A DNA stretch of 64,000 bases from NCBI GenBank assembly GCA_044223665.1, contig JBGALT010000002.1, positions 83,589-147,588 on the forward strand, written 5' to 3'. The translations under genes and the position numbers were made by a program. Shown piece by piece: positions 25,934 to 34,645 of this stretch (position 1 is the first letter of the stretch; every line of letters begins with the position of its first letter). Under the pieces are notes generated by a model, which was given only the letters and a program-made list of their open reading frames with translations, had not been told where the DNA came from and ran no database searches. This DNA comes from JBBSAT01 sp044223665 (GTDB taxonomy: Bacteria; Myxococcota_A; Polyangia; Polyangiales; Sandaracinaceae).

Positions 25934-26443
25934 TTACGACGGATTACTTCCCTGCCCGGCACCTGTCGCGTGCCGTCGCGACGCGTCGACGAGGAGGGCT
26001 CCGACCCCGACGAAGACGGCGATGTCGGCGACGTTGAAGACCGGATAGTCGAAGCGCGCACCGGCGTGGGCGTGCACGAAGTCGATCACGTACCCGAGCC
26101 GCAGGCGATCGAGCAGGTTCCCGAGCGCGCCGCCGACCACGAGCGCCGCGCCGATCCGCGCCACGACGCTGCCGCGCGAGCCCGTCGCGTGCCAGAAGAA
26201 CAGGAGCGCGGCCGAGAGCGCGAGCGCGGGAAGGATCCCGAGCCGCACGAACGACGGCGCCTCGGCGAACATCGAGAACGCGACGCCGGGGTTCTCGGCG
26301 TACGTCAGCTCGAGGACGTCGGGGACGAGCACCCGCGCCTCGGTCGAGAGCGCGCTCTCGGCCCAGGCCTTCGACACGGAGTCGAGAAACAGAACGAAAC
26401 CGGAGACCCCGAGAGCGAGCGCGACGCGGGCCGTACGAGTCAT
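25934..26443 (-). CDS. lspA: Lipoprotein signal peptidase (signal peptidase II)
   Basis: The ATG at 26443 (MTRTARVALALGVSGFVLFL) gives 169 residues, normal for LspA. Four membrane helices are evident. Signature features are DSVSKAWAE in helix 1, LELTYAENPGVAFSMF, GGALGNLLDRLRLGYVIDF with the first catalytic Asp, and FNVADIAVFVG with the second. It cleaves diacylglyceryl-modified prolipoproteins in the cytoplasmic membrane, just before the lipobox Cys. It sits among many predicted lipoprotein genes. It is divergent from the GH92 gene, with 64 bp between the starts. Confidence 0.93.
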   Translation of the reverse strand: MTRTARVALALGVSGFVLFLDSVSKAWAESALSTEARVLVPDVLELTYAENPGVAFSMFAEAPSFVRLGILPALALSAALLFFWHATGSRGSVVARIGAALVVGGALGNLLDRLRLGYVIDFVHAHAGARFDYPVFNVADIAVFVGVGALLVDASRRHATGAGQGSNPS

Positions 26444-26507
26444 GGTGACCTCGCGCACCAAGACGCTCGACCGGGCCCTCCCCATTCCCGGCTATCCTGG
26501 AGCGCTC

Positions 26508-28865
26508 ATGACGCGCACGACGTGGGTCGACCTCGCCGCTCGAAGCTCTTGGCTCTTGGTGGCCGCCGTCGCGGGCTGCTCGTCGCCTCCGCCCGCCACG
26601 GGCGATGCCGGCACCGACGCGGCGGCCGCGCCCGATGCTGGCCCGGCGCCGCTCGACGCATGGAGCGCGCCGGACACGGGCTGGGATGCAGGGCCCGCTC
26701 CCGATCCCCACGCAGCCACGCCACCGCTCGTCGACTGGGTCGATCCGATGATCGGCACCGACGGGATCGGCTTCAACGATCTCGGCAACGCGCACCCCGG
26801 CCCGCAGTGGCCGTTCGGGATGATCCGCCCCGGCCTCGACACGTGCGACGCGCAAGGGCGTGCGATCGGGTTCGTGCACACGAGCGGCTACCACGACAGC
26901 GACTCGTACGTGTCGGGGATCAGCCACACCCGCATGCACGGCGTCGGCATCAACGACTACGGCGTCGTCGCGATCATGCCGGTGATCGGCGCCACCCCCG
27001 AGCGCACGATGCCCACCGGCTTGATCGCGCCTTTCGACGCCGCGAGCGGGCACGCGGCCCCCGGTCGCTACGAGAACACGCTGGGCACGGGGACGAGCGC
27101 CATCGGGCTCGAGCTCACGGCCTCGGCGCGCGTCGGGCTCCATCGCATCACGTTTCCGGCCTCGGGAGAGGCGGCGATCTTCGTCGACCTCGCGCACGCA
27201 CAGGACGGCGTGACGGTCGACGACGCGGCGACGACGGTGATCCCCGCGAGCCACGAGATCGAGGGCCACGTGCACTTCCAGGGCGGGTACTCGGACCGCT
27301 TCGGTGGCGTGACGATCTACTTCGTCATGCGCTTCGATCACGCGTTCGCTCGCCACGGCGTCTGGGAGCCGGGCGCGCTCCACGAGGGGGACACCGCGCG
27401 CACGAGCCCCACCGGCGGCGCGTTCGTGACGTTCGCGCCCGGCACCGTGCTGCGCGCGGGCGTCGCGATCTCGTTCGTCGACGTCGCGGGCGCACGCGCC
27501 AACCTCGACGCGGAAGGCATGGGCCTCGACTTCGACGCCGTGCGCGCCGCCGCCACCACCGAGTGGGAGCGCCGGCTCGGCGTGATGGAGCTCGAAGGCC
27601 GGAGCGACACCGATCTGCGCCTCGCGTACACGGCCCTCTACCACTCGCTCCTGATGCCTACCCTCGCGATGGACGTCGACCGCCGCTACCGCGGTGTCGA
27701 CCAGATGGTGACGACGGCGACGGACTTCACCTACTACACCGACTTCTCCCTCTGGGACACGTACCGCACGCTGCACTCGCTCGTCACGCTGATCGAGCCG
27801 CAGACGCAGAACGACTTCGTGCGCTCGCTGATCGCGATGGCGACCGTGCACGGGCACTTCCCACGCTGGCCCCTCGGCACCGGCGAGACGGGCGGCATGC
27901 TGGGTGATCCGGCGGCGGTCGTGGTGTGGGACAGCTGGGCGCGTGGCGTGCGCGACTTCGATCTCGCCGCCGCGTACGCGATCTTCCAGCCCGTCGCCGA
28001 CGGGACCTCGCCGGGCCGCGGTGGCGTCCGCAGCTACACGACGCTCGGGTACGTGTCGGTGGACGAGGGGTCGGCCGCGATGACGATGGAGTACGCGATC
28101 GCCGACGACAGCATCGCGAACATGGCGGCCGAGCTGGGCCACACCGCCGACGAGGCGCGCTTCCGCGATCGCGCGCGCAGCTACCAGCGCACCTACGATC
28201 CGGCCCAGGGCTTCTTCGTCGGGCGGCACGCCGACGGGAGCTTCGTCACCGTCGATCCGACGCAGTGGGACGACAGCTACGCCGAGGGCGATGCCTATCA
28301 GTACCTCTGGCTCGCGCCGCACGACGCGGCGGGCCTGGCGACGACGCTCGGCGGTACGGAGACGGCGCTCACGCGACTGCGCGACTTCTTCGACCGCTCG
28401 TCGCGCGAGCGACACACCATCCTCTCGCCCGTCTACTACTGGCAGGGCAACGAGCCCGACATCCACGTGCCCTATCTGTTCGCAGCCTGGGGCGCGCCCG
28501 ACGAGGCGTGCCGCTGGTCGCGCTGGGCGCTCCGCGCGTTCTACACCGACGAGCGCAACGGCCTTCCGGGCAACGACGACGGCGGCACGATGAGCGCGTG
28601 GCTCCTCTTCACGGAGCTCGGCTTCTATCCGATCGCGGGCAGCGACCGCTTCTGGATCGGCTCGCCGCTCTTCACGCGCGCGACGCTGCACCTGTCGGGC
28701 GGCGATCTCGTGATCGAGGCGCCCGACGCGTGGGACCCGCGGCCCTACGTGACGTCGTTGACGTTGGACGGCACGGCGATCCCGCGCACGGAGCTACGCC
28801 ACGGCGATCTCGTCGACGGGGCGACCCTGCACGTCACGCAGTCCGAGCTTCCGACGACGCCCTGA
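26508..28865 (+). CDS. GH92-family alpha-mannosidase-like lipoprotein
   Basis: The ATG at 26508 (MTRTTWVDLAARSSWLLVAA) gives a signal with lipobox VAGC and a 785-residue protein. After an Asp/Ala/Pro linker the GH92 plan is complete: VDWVDPMIGTDG, NAHPGPQWPFGMIRPG, SGISHTRMHGVGINDYG, TDFSLWDTYRTLHSLVTLI and GNDDGGTMSAWLLFTELGFY, then RFWIGSPLF. GH92 enzymes are Ca-dependent exo-alpha-mannosidases acting on glycans such as fungal or host N-glycans. Here it should be anchored at the cell surface and fit a predatory or saprophytic life. A strong hairpin lies directly after the stop codon. Confidence 0.88.
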   Translation: MTRTTWVDLAARSSWLLVAAVAGCSSPPPATGDAGTDAAAAPDAGPAPLDAWSAPDTGWDAGPAPDPHAATPPLVDWVDPMIGTDGIGFNDLGNAHPGPQWPFGMIRPGLDTCDAQGRAIGFVHTSGYHDSDSYVSGISHTRMHGVGINDYGVVAIMPVIGATPERTMPTGLIAPFDAASGHAAPGRYENTLGTGTSAIGLELTASARVGLHRITFPASGEAAIFVDLAHAQDGVTVDDAATTVIPASHEIEGHVHFQGGYSDRFGGVTIYFVMRFDHAFARHGVWEPGALHEGDTARTSPTGGAFVTFAPGTVLRAGVAISFVDVAGARANLDAEGMGLDFDAVRAAATTEWERRLGVMELEGRSDTDLRLAYTALYHSLLMPTLAMDVDRRYRGVDQMVTTATDFTYYTDFSLWDTYRTLHSLVTLIEPQTQNDFVRSLIAMATVHGHFPRWPLGTGETGGMLGDPAAVVVWDSWARGVRDFDLAAAYAIFQPVADGTSPGRGGVRSYTTLGYVSVDEGSAAMTMEYAIADDSIANMAAELGHTADEARFRDRARSYQRTYDPAQGFFVGRHADGSFVTVDPTQWDDSYAEGDAYQYLWLAPHDAAGLATTLGGTETALTRLRDFFDRSSRERHTILSPVYYWQGNEPDIHVPYLFAAWGAPDEACRWSRWALRAFYTDERNGLPGNDDGGTMSAWLLFTELGFYPIAGSDRFWIGSPLFTRATLHLSGGDLVIEAPDAWDPRPYVTSLTLDGTAIPRTELRHGDLVDGATLHVTQSELPTTP

Positions 28866-28898
28866 TCACGTTGGTCTCGGTTCCCTCGACCAACGTGA
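28866..28898. terminator. Bidirectional terminator-like hairpin
   Basis: TCACGTTGGTC at 28866-28876 pairs perfectly with GACCAACGTGA at 28888-28898 (11 bp, 11-nt loop). It fills the 42-bp gap between two convergent genes (GH92 and the MopE-like gene), so it can serve both. There is no clear U-tract. Confidence 0.6.
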
Positions 28899-28907
28899 CC
28901 GACGCGG

Positions 28908-31900
28908 TCAGTGACAGCCGCGACGCCCGGTCGTGGACGTCGCGGCCCCACATCGGAGGCCGGCGTCACAGGAGCACGTCGTGAAGGCCACGACCGCGCC
29001 GCAAGCGGAGAAAGCCGTGTTGGGACCGCTCTGGCAGACACCCGCCGAACAGAGATTGCCTGCGTGCCCCGTGCAGGTCTGGACCGGCTGTTGCTGGTTG
29101 GAGCCGCTGCAGTCGTAGTCGAAGGTCGCTGGCGTGAGCGGTGCGCAGCCGCCGCAGACCGGCGGGCAGTTGCCGGGACCTTCGCAGTACCAGGAGCCGC
29201 TGCCGCACTCGAACGGCGCAATCCCCGAGGTGCAGTACGGCGTGCCGAAGAAGAGCTGCTGCCCCGGGAAGACGTTCGGGTTGTTGTCGGCGCAGTCGTT
29301 GAGGAGGAAGCCGCCGGTGCAGCTCGCGCCCGGACGGCCGGCTCCGTCGCCGTCACCGTCCTCGTCGAGCGCCACCGTGCCGCCCGAAGAGCAGTTCGAG
29401 TCGATCCGGTCGCAGATCTCGGTCGCGCCGGGGTAGATGCCCGTCGCATCGTCGCGGCAGTCGTCGCGCACGAAGCCGCCGCTGCACGTGGCCGTCGTCG
29501 GCGCGTGGCCGTCCGAGTCCGCGTCCTCGTCGCTCGCCACCGCGCCGCCCGAGGAGCAGTCCGAATCGACGCGATCGCAGACCTCGGCCGCGCCCGGGTG
29601 GACGCCGCTGCTCAGGTCGTTGCAGTCGGTCGTGGTCGCGCCGGGCGCGCGGTTCGTGAAGGCGGGCGGGCAGAAGCCCACCGCCCCGCGCGTGGGATCG
29701 ATGCAGCGGCTGGCCGGCGTCGACGTCGAGGGCGCGTAGGTGTCGCCGTCGCCATCGGAGTAGCACGTGACGCGCAGCATCTCGTCGACGAGCGTGTCGC
29801 AGTCCTCGTCGGCCGCCGTCATCGCGTCGCTGCAGATCTCGGTCGCCGCCGGGTTGATCGTGGAGATCGAGTCGTTGCAGTCGGACGTGGTCGCGCCGGG
29901 GGCGCGGTTGGTGAAGTTCACCGGGCAGCCGCCCACGGCCGTTCGTCCCGCCACCGGGCAGAGCGCCGAAGCCGCCGAGCCCGCGCGCGCGTACGTGTCG
30001 TTGTCGCCGTCCGCGTAGCAGGTGACGGTCAGTCCGTCGTCGACGGTGCCGTCGCAGTCTTCGTCCCGCCCGTCGCAGGTCTCGGTGACCGGCGCCACGC
30101 TGCAGGCGCCCCACGCGCCGCTCGTGCACTGCTCGGTGCCGGTCATGCACACACCTGGCAGCGAGCACGCGCGCACCATTCCGTCGCCGCAAGCGCACAA
30201 GGACGTCGGGTTCGCCATCCCGTCGCAGTCCTCGTCGACCGCGGGCAGCGAGCAGTTCTCGGTCGCGCCCGGGTGGATCGCGGCGTTCGTCGGGTTGCAG
30301 TCGTAGACGCTCGCGGTCGGGGCGCGGTCCGTGTAGGTGATGGGACAGAAGCCGACCGTCGCGCGGCTCGCGTCGCGGCACTGCCGCGACGTCGTCGCAC
30401 CACTCGCGGTGTACAGGTCGCCGTCGGGATCCGGATAGCAGAGCACCGACACCGTCTCGTCGACGAGCGCGTCGCAGTCCTGATCGACGGTGTCGCAGAT
30501 CTCGGTGGCCGCGGGCGAGCGCGACGGGTTCGCGTCGTCGCAGTCGGGCATCGCGGGCGCGCGGTTGGTCCAGCCGATCGGGCACAGGCCCGTCATCACC
30601 CGCGTCGCGTCCGAGCACTGCGACGTCAGCGCCGCGCCGGCGGCCGGGTACGTGTCGTTGTCCACGTCGAGGTAGCAGCCGACGGTGAGCATCTCGTCGG
30701 CCGTTCCATCGCAGTCGTCGTCGAACCCGTTGCACACCTCGACGCCCACGGGCGACGACGCATAGCGTGCGTCGTCGCAGTCGAGCGTGGCGCCCATGGG
30801 GACGCGCGTCGTGAAGCCGGTCGGACACCCGCCGTAGCCGCCGGACGCCGGGCAGAGCAGCGTGGCGGGCGCGCCTGCGACCGGGTAGCCGTCGAGGTCG
30901 CCGTCCGCGAAGCACGTCGTCTGGACTCCGTCGTCGACGGTGCCGTCGCAGTCCTCGTCGCGGCCGTCACACGTCTCGGTCACCGGCATGATCGAGCACA
31001 TGCCCCACGTTCCGCCGGAGCACATCTCCATGCCGCTCGCGCACACGCCGCTCGCCACGCAGTTGCGCGACTCCGCGCCCGTGCACGAGCAACCGCTCGG
31101 CGGATCGTTGGGGACGCCATTGCAGTCGTCGTCCACCATCGCGGCGTCGCAGACGTCGGGCAGGCCCGGGTGGATCGACTCGACGGTGTCGTTGCAGTCC
31201 CCCGGGCGGTCGGCGAAGCTCGTCGGCGTGAAGCACGCCTGCATGTTCGTCGCGGCGTCGTCGACGCCGTAGCTGTCGCCGTCGACGTCTCGGTAGTACG
31301 TGTGGAGCACCCCTTCGTCGGTGTTGCCGTCGCAGTCGTCGTCGAGGCCGTCGCAGACCTCGGGCGACATCGGGTTCACGCCGGGGCGCGTGTCGTTGCA
31401 GTCGTCGCCGCACGTGGACACGCCGGCCGAGTCGCGGTTGCAGCAGTTGGCGTCGGGCACGCCGTCGCCGTCGCCGTCACGGAAGCCGAACGTCGTCGGG
31501 TCGCAGTCCTCGTCGACGTCCATCGCGTCGCATGCCTCGGCATGTCCGGGGTAGCGGCGCGCGTCGCCGTCGTCGCAGTCGTCGCCGCCGCACGCGATCG
31601 CGCGCGCGCCGTCCGCGTCCATGTCGGGCGTGGAGCACGAGCAGTGGTCCGTCGCCTCGTCGCACATCGCGGCCGCGCAGGGCGCCGATCCACCGACGCA
31701 GCGTCCGCCAGCGCCGCACGTCTCGGCGCCGTTGCAGAAGACGTGGTCGTCACACGTGGCGTCGCTGGTGCAAGTCCCTGCGTCCGGCCCCACGTCGGCG
31801 CCCGCCTCGCCGCTCGCATCGGATCGCACGCCCGTGTCCAGCGCACCGTCGACGTCCACCACGGAATCTGCGGAACAACCCGCCACCAGGCCGAGCAGCA

Positions 31901-31925
31901 CGACCAGACACCACGAGCCCCTCAT
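28908..31925 (-). CDS. MopE-type Cys/Asp-repeat lipoprotein
   Basis: The ATG at 31925 (MRGSWCLVVLLGLVAGC) gives a lipobox VAGC and a 1005-residue protein. Most of it consists of about eleven units of the putative metal-binding MopE motif: DCDD or DCND, about nine residues, then a P-x-x-x-E-x-C-D segment followed by D-x-D-C-D (for example EICDTVDQDCDALVDE, EVCDGLDDDCDGNTDEG), separated by DxDGDxY calcium-type loops. Two copies of VTETCDGRDEDCDGTVDDG are near-identical. MopE repeats bind copper in methanotrophs; here metal binding at the surface is inferred. It ends with a Cys-rich segment (SCDAGLRCG). Confidence 0.85.
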   Translation of the reverse strand: MRGSWCLVVLLGLVAGCSADSVVDVDGALDTGVRSDASGEAGADVGPDAGTCTSDATCDDHVFCNGAETCGAGGRCVGGSAPCAAAMCDEATDHCSCSTPDMDADGARAIACGGDDCDDGDARRYPGHAEACDAMDVDEDCDPTTFGFRDGDGDGVPDANCCNRDSAGVSTCGDDCNDTRPGVNPMSPEVCDGLDDDCDGNTDEGVLHTYYRDVDGDSYGVDDAATNMQACFTPTSFADRPGDCNDTVESIHPGLPDVCDAAMVDDDCNGVPNDPPSGCSCTGAESRNCVASGVCASGMEMCSGGTWGMCSIMPVTETCDGRDEDCDGTVDDGVQTTCFADGDLDGYPVAGAPATLLCPASGGYGGCPTGFTTRVPMGATLDCDDARYASSPVGVEVCNGFDDDCDGTADEMLTVGCYLDVDNDTYPAAGAALTSQCSDATRVMTGLCPIGWTNRAPAMPDCDDANPSRSPAATEICDTVDQDCDALVDETVSVLCYPDPDGDLYTASGATTSRQCRDASRATVGFCPITYTDRAPTASVYDCNPTNAAIHPGATENCSLPAVDEDCDGMANPTSLCACGDGMVRACSLPGVCMTGTEQCTSGAWGACSVAPVTETCDGRDEDCDGTVDDGLTVTCYADGDNDTYARAGSAASALCPVAGRTAVGGCPVNFTNRAPGATTSDCNDSISTINPAATEICSDAMTAADEDCDTLVDEMLRVTCYSDGDGDTYAPSTSTPASRCIDPTRGAVGFCPPAFTNRAPGATTTDCNDLSSGVHPGAAEVCDRVDSDCSSGGAVASDEDADSDGHAPTTATCSGGFVRDDCRDDATGIYPGATEICDRIDSNCSSGGTVALDEDGDGDGAGRPGASCTGGFLLNDCADNNPNVFPGQQLFFGTPYCTSGIAPFECGSGSWYCEGPGNCPPVCGGCAPLTPATFDYDCSGSNQQQPVQTCTGHAGNLCSAGVCQSGPNTAFSACGAVVAFTTCSCDAGLRCGAATSTTGRRGCH

Positions 31926-32104
31926 GCCAGACCTCCCCAAACGAGAGGCGCGATCTTACCGCGGACGGCGCTCACTGCCATGTCGCTTCGCGCCAGCAGC
32001 GCGCGACGTACCGGCTCGATCTCGTGAGCGCATTCGCCACACGCTCGACTCGCCCTGACGAAGGGGCCGTGCTCCGCGCGGCGATGTGCGGCTCCCTCTC
32101 TCGC

Positions 32105-32113
32105 GGTAGCGGG
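32105..32113. repeat. 9-bp direct repeat GGTAGCGGG, left (target duplication)
   Basis: GGTAGCGGG here directly abuts the left end of the inverted repeat (CTGACCATTCAT). The same nine bases abut the right end at 33297-33305. Confidence 0.7.
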
Positions 32114-33296
32114 CTGACCATTCATCACATCTCGGAGCCGACGAGCCGCGAGGGCGGTGGTCGCGGCGCAGTGGCCGCCGTCGGCTGATGGGGATGGGGC
32201 TCGACGCGCAGCAGCGTCAGCGCCAGACGGATGCCACCCAGCGCACAGCGGCGCTCGTCGGCGACGTCTCGCTGCCGCTCGCCTGTGCGGGGCTCTGCCC
32301 CGCCCCCGGCGCTGCCGCACACGCGCATCGAGGATGTGTGCCCCATCAAGCGAGCGCGCTCGGAACGTGGCTCGGGTCGAGCAGCCCTCCGCGTCGCCAT
32401 CCGACGCGCAGCAGCCACGTCCGTCGCAGTGGCGTGGCGCGCTCCGGCGTCGTCGGGCCACCGAGCCATCCGCCGAACGAGAGGGCGGACGAGAGCGGGT
32501 CGAGCCAGCCGACGGTAGGCGGAGCGACGCGGTGCTTGCGCGCGTTGCACAGCACGTAGGCGAGCGCGTTGCGCACCTGACGCGGCGTGGACAGGACGCG
32601 ATGGTGAAAGCGATCGGCGAACACCTTCCCTCGTCGACCGAGCGTTCGATTCAGGGCGCGGGCGAGCCGGACGGCCAGGCCCTGCATCGCGCGAGCGAGC
32701 GCCCGCGCGTTCGTGGTCTCGACCATCAGGTGGACGTGATCGCTCTGCACCGAGTACTCGACGATGCGGCTGCCGAAGCGCTCGCTCGCCTTGCGCAGGC
32801 TCTCCAGCACCACGAGGAAGCGCTTGCGCGTGCGGAGGTTCGCGACGCCCGCGAGGATCTTCATGGTGACGAGCACCGGCTCGGCTCCGCCGAGCGCGCC
32901 GCGCGACGAGTGCTTCACTCCCGCACGGGCGCCGCGCGGCTTGCGTCCCGCGCCGGCCCGCGCGCCGCCGTGAGCGCCGAAGTCGATGGTGATCTGGGTT
33001 GCCCGCCTACGTGCCATGCGATGGAGACGACGCGCGCGTGGGGGACTGACGCCCACGAAGTTGATTCGGCAGAGATCCTCGATGCCCGTGTGCGGCAGCC
33101 CGGGGGCGGGGCAGAGCCCCGCATAGGCGAGCGGGAGCGAGACGTAGCGGGCGAGCATCTCTGCGCAGCGCTGCGCTGGCGTCTTCGCCGCGATGCCGCT
33201 GCGCGCCGAGCCCACCTCCATCAGCCCACGGCCTCCCCTCGCGCGATCCCGAGCCTTCCTTCACGGTGTCCGGGCCGACATGCGATGAATGGTCAG
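32114..33296. mobile_element. RAYT-bearing element with long inverted repeats (1183 bp)
   Basis: The sequence starting CTGACCATTCAT at 32114 is repeated inverted, ending at 33296. The inverted repeats reach about 230 bp inwards, with the inner 85 bp (32262-32345 against the complement of 33065-33150) about 90% identical and the outer part less so. They contain the hairpin GCGGGGC-TCT-GCCCCGC. A single transposase gene fills the middle, its stop codon right at the edge of the left repeat. Nine-base direct repeats flank the whole. This is good evidence for a transposed unit. Confidence 0.75.
32346..33017 (-). CDS. REP-associated tyrosine transposase (RAYT, Y1/IS200-like)
   Basis: The ATG at 33017 (MARRRATQITIDFGAHGG) gives 223 residues; the longer frame upstream runs into the inverted repeat. 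The N-terminal GGARAGAGRKPRG is the usual basic lead of these proteins. The HUH motif is HVHLMVE near residue 110, and the likely catalytic Tyr is in NALAYVLCNARKH near residue 178. GKVFADRFHHRVL is also typical. RAYTs are single-copy domesticated or mobile relatives of IS200/IS605 transposases that act on REP hairpins by single-strand cleavage. All key residues are present, so it may be active. Confidence 0.85.
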   Translation of the reverse strand: MARRRATQITIDFGAHGGARAGAGRKPRGARAGVKHSSRGALGGAEPVLVTMKILAGVANLRTRKRFLVVLESLRKASERFGSRIVEYSVQSDHVHLMVETTNARALARAMQGLAVRLARALNRTLGRRGKVFADRFHHRVLSTPRQVRNALAYVLCNARKHRVAPPTVGWLDPLSSALSFGGWLGGPTTPERATPLRRTWLLRVGWRRGGLLDPSHVPSALA

Positions 33297-33305
33297 GGTA
33301 GCGGG
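33297..33305. repeat. 9-bp direct repeat GGTAGCGGG, right
   Basis: Second copy of the flanking nonamer, immediately outside the inverted repeat end at 33296. Confidence 0.7.
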
Positions 33306-33376
33306 AAGGGTTGGGGAGAGAGACTGCGAAGCGCACGTTGGATCACGCCAGCGCGATCGCGCAGCGCATCCGGCCA

Positions 33377-34453
33377 TCACTCGTCTTCGCCGCCGCTCGT
33401 CGGCGCCGCGGGCGCTCCCTCGCTCGTCGGCGCAGCCGGCGCGGGCGGGATCAGCTCGGCGGGCGTCGCGTCGCGGCACGGATCGGGCGGCGCTGCGTGC
33501 AGCCAGGGTCGCGCTCCTTCGCGGCGCGAGACCATCCAGCCGTAGATCGCGTCGCCGAGGGCGCCGTGCTCGGGCTCGTGCAGCAGATCGTGCCGCATCT
33601 CGGCGCAGCGCCAGATCGTGCGATCGGGAGCGCCCGTGGCGCGCGCGATCAGGTCCTCGGAGCCCTCGGGCATCGTGACGAGATCGGCGTCGCCGTGCAC
33701 GACGAGGATCGGCGCGTGGATCCCGTCCATCCAGCCGCGCGCGCGGCCGATCGCCGCCAGCAGCTCGGCCGCCGTGCGGGCCGGGCCGCTCTCGTGGTGC
33801 ACGAGCGGATCATTCTGGATCTCAGCCACGATCGCGGGGTCGCGCGAGAACTGGCTCTCGTCGAGCGAGAGCACGCCCGTGTACGGGAAGAGGACCGAGG
33901 TGAGGTCGAGGAAGGCGTGATCGACGTCCCCGACGTGGTGCCGCAGCGCCGGTGCGCTCAGGATCAGCCCGGCAATCTCCGGCTGGCGCATCTCCACCCA
34001 GAGCGTCGCGATCGCGCCGCCCATGCTGTGCCCGAGCACGAACACCGGCCGGCCCGGCTCGCGCCGCCGCGCCTCGGCGGCGAGCGTGTCGAGGTCGGTG
34101 ACGTAGTCGTCGAAGGCGTCGACCATCTGGCCGCGCCCATCCGAGCGACCGTGCCCGCGGTGATCGAGCGCGTAGACGGCGAAGCCGCGCTGGGCGAGCC
34201 CGGTCGCGAAGTCGTCGTAGCGCGCCGAGTGATCGCGCAGCCCGTGGACGATCACGAGGATCGCGCTCGCGCCCGTGCTCGGGCGCCACGAGCGACCGAA
34301 GAGCGAGAAGTCGCGCACGCCGCGGAACACCCACTCGTGCGTCTCGATCCCGTCACGCACGTCGTCGGCCACGTGGCCCTGCGGCGCGACCGAGAGATAC
34401 GAAGAGCAGCCGGCCAGGGCGAGCGCGAGGGCAACCGAGGGCAATCGACGCAT
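33377..34453 (-). CDS. Alpha/beta hydrolase (monoacylglycerol lipase-like) lipoprotein
   Basis: A 358-residue protein starting MRRLPSVALALALAGCSSYL, a signal peptide with lipobox LAGC. The fold markers are clear: VIVHGLRDHSARYDDFATG, YALDHRGHGRSDGRG, nucleophile motif VLGHSMGGAIATL, acid in VVHGDADLVTMPEGSEDL, and His in CAEMRHDLLHEPEH. This is the pattern of monoacylglycerol lipases/lysophospholipases. It would act on lipids at the cell envelope or outside. The tail is Pro/Ala/Glu-rich. The promoter region upstream of its start contains the MITE-like element at 34468. Confidence 0.82.
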   Translation of the reverse strand: MRRLPSVALALALAGCSSYLSVAPQGHVADDVRDGIETHEWVFRGVRDFSLFGRSWRPSTGASAILVIVHGLRDHSARYDDFATGLAQRGFAVYALDHRGHGRSDGRGQMVDAFDDYVTDLDTLAAEARRREPGRPVFVLGHSMGGAIATLWVEMRQPEIAGLILSAPALRHHVGDVDHAFLDLTSVLFPYTGVLSLDESQFSRDPAIVAEIQNDPLVHHESGPARTAAELLAAIGRARGWMDGIHAPILVVHGDADLVTMPEGSEDLIARATGAPDRTIWRCAEMRHDLLHEPEHGALGDAIYGWMVSRREGARPWLHAAPPDPCRDATPAELIPPAPAAPTSEGAPAAPTSGGEDE

Positions 34454-34467
34454 GCGCGGCGCGTTAT

Positions 34468-34630
34468 AAATGACCGATCACGATTCCGGGACAGAATCGG
34501 GAGCGGGCAGTTGGCGTCGCGACGGATGTCGCGACCGGCCGGTGGGTGAGGCCGACCGATTCACTCGGGCGGCCGAGGGAGGCCGGGGACGTCCTCCCTT
34601 CACGATTCGCAGAATCGTGACCGGCTATTT
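34468..34630. mobile_element. 163-bp MITE-like element with 19-bp terminal inverted repeats
   Basis: The left end AAATGACCGATCACGATTC (34468-34486) matches the complement of the right end (34612-34630) at 16 of 19 positions. Inside, CACGATTC and GAATCGTG form an 8-bp hairpin near the right end and ATTC/GAAT a smaller one near the left. No frame looks coding. It lies between the methyltransferase stop and the start of the hydrolase gene, and supplies a TTATAAA-like A+T-rich patch at its edge. It may be a diverged relative of the elements at 7858 and 39338. Confidence 0.5.
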
Positions 34631-34645
34631 GGCGCGCGCTCGCCG

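Noticed and set aside
24207..26048. A 613-residue plus-strand frame opposite lipoproteins and lspA
   Set aside because: Antisense to lspA and two lipoproteins; no domain and typical shadow composition.
25944..28691. A 915-residue frame opposite the GH92 gene
   Set aside because: The GH92 frame carries every family motif; this one is its complement.
28911..32027. A 1038-residue frame opposite the MopE-like gene
   Set aside because: It mirrors the repeated codons of the real gene, which explains its length; it has no independent features.
33018..33221. N-terminal extension of the RAYT protein from an upstream ATG
   Set aside because: The extension is translated inverted repeat, and the left repeat encodes the same residues on the other strand; the typical RAYT start is at 33017.
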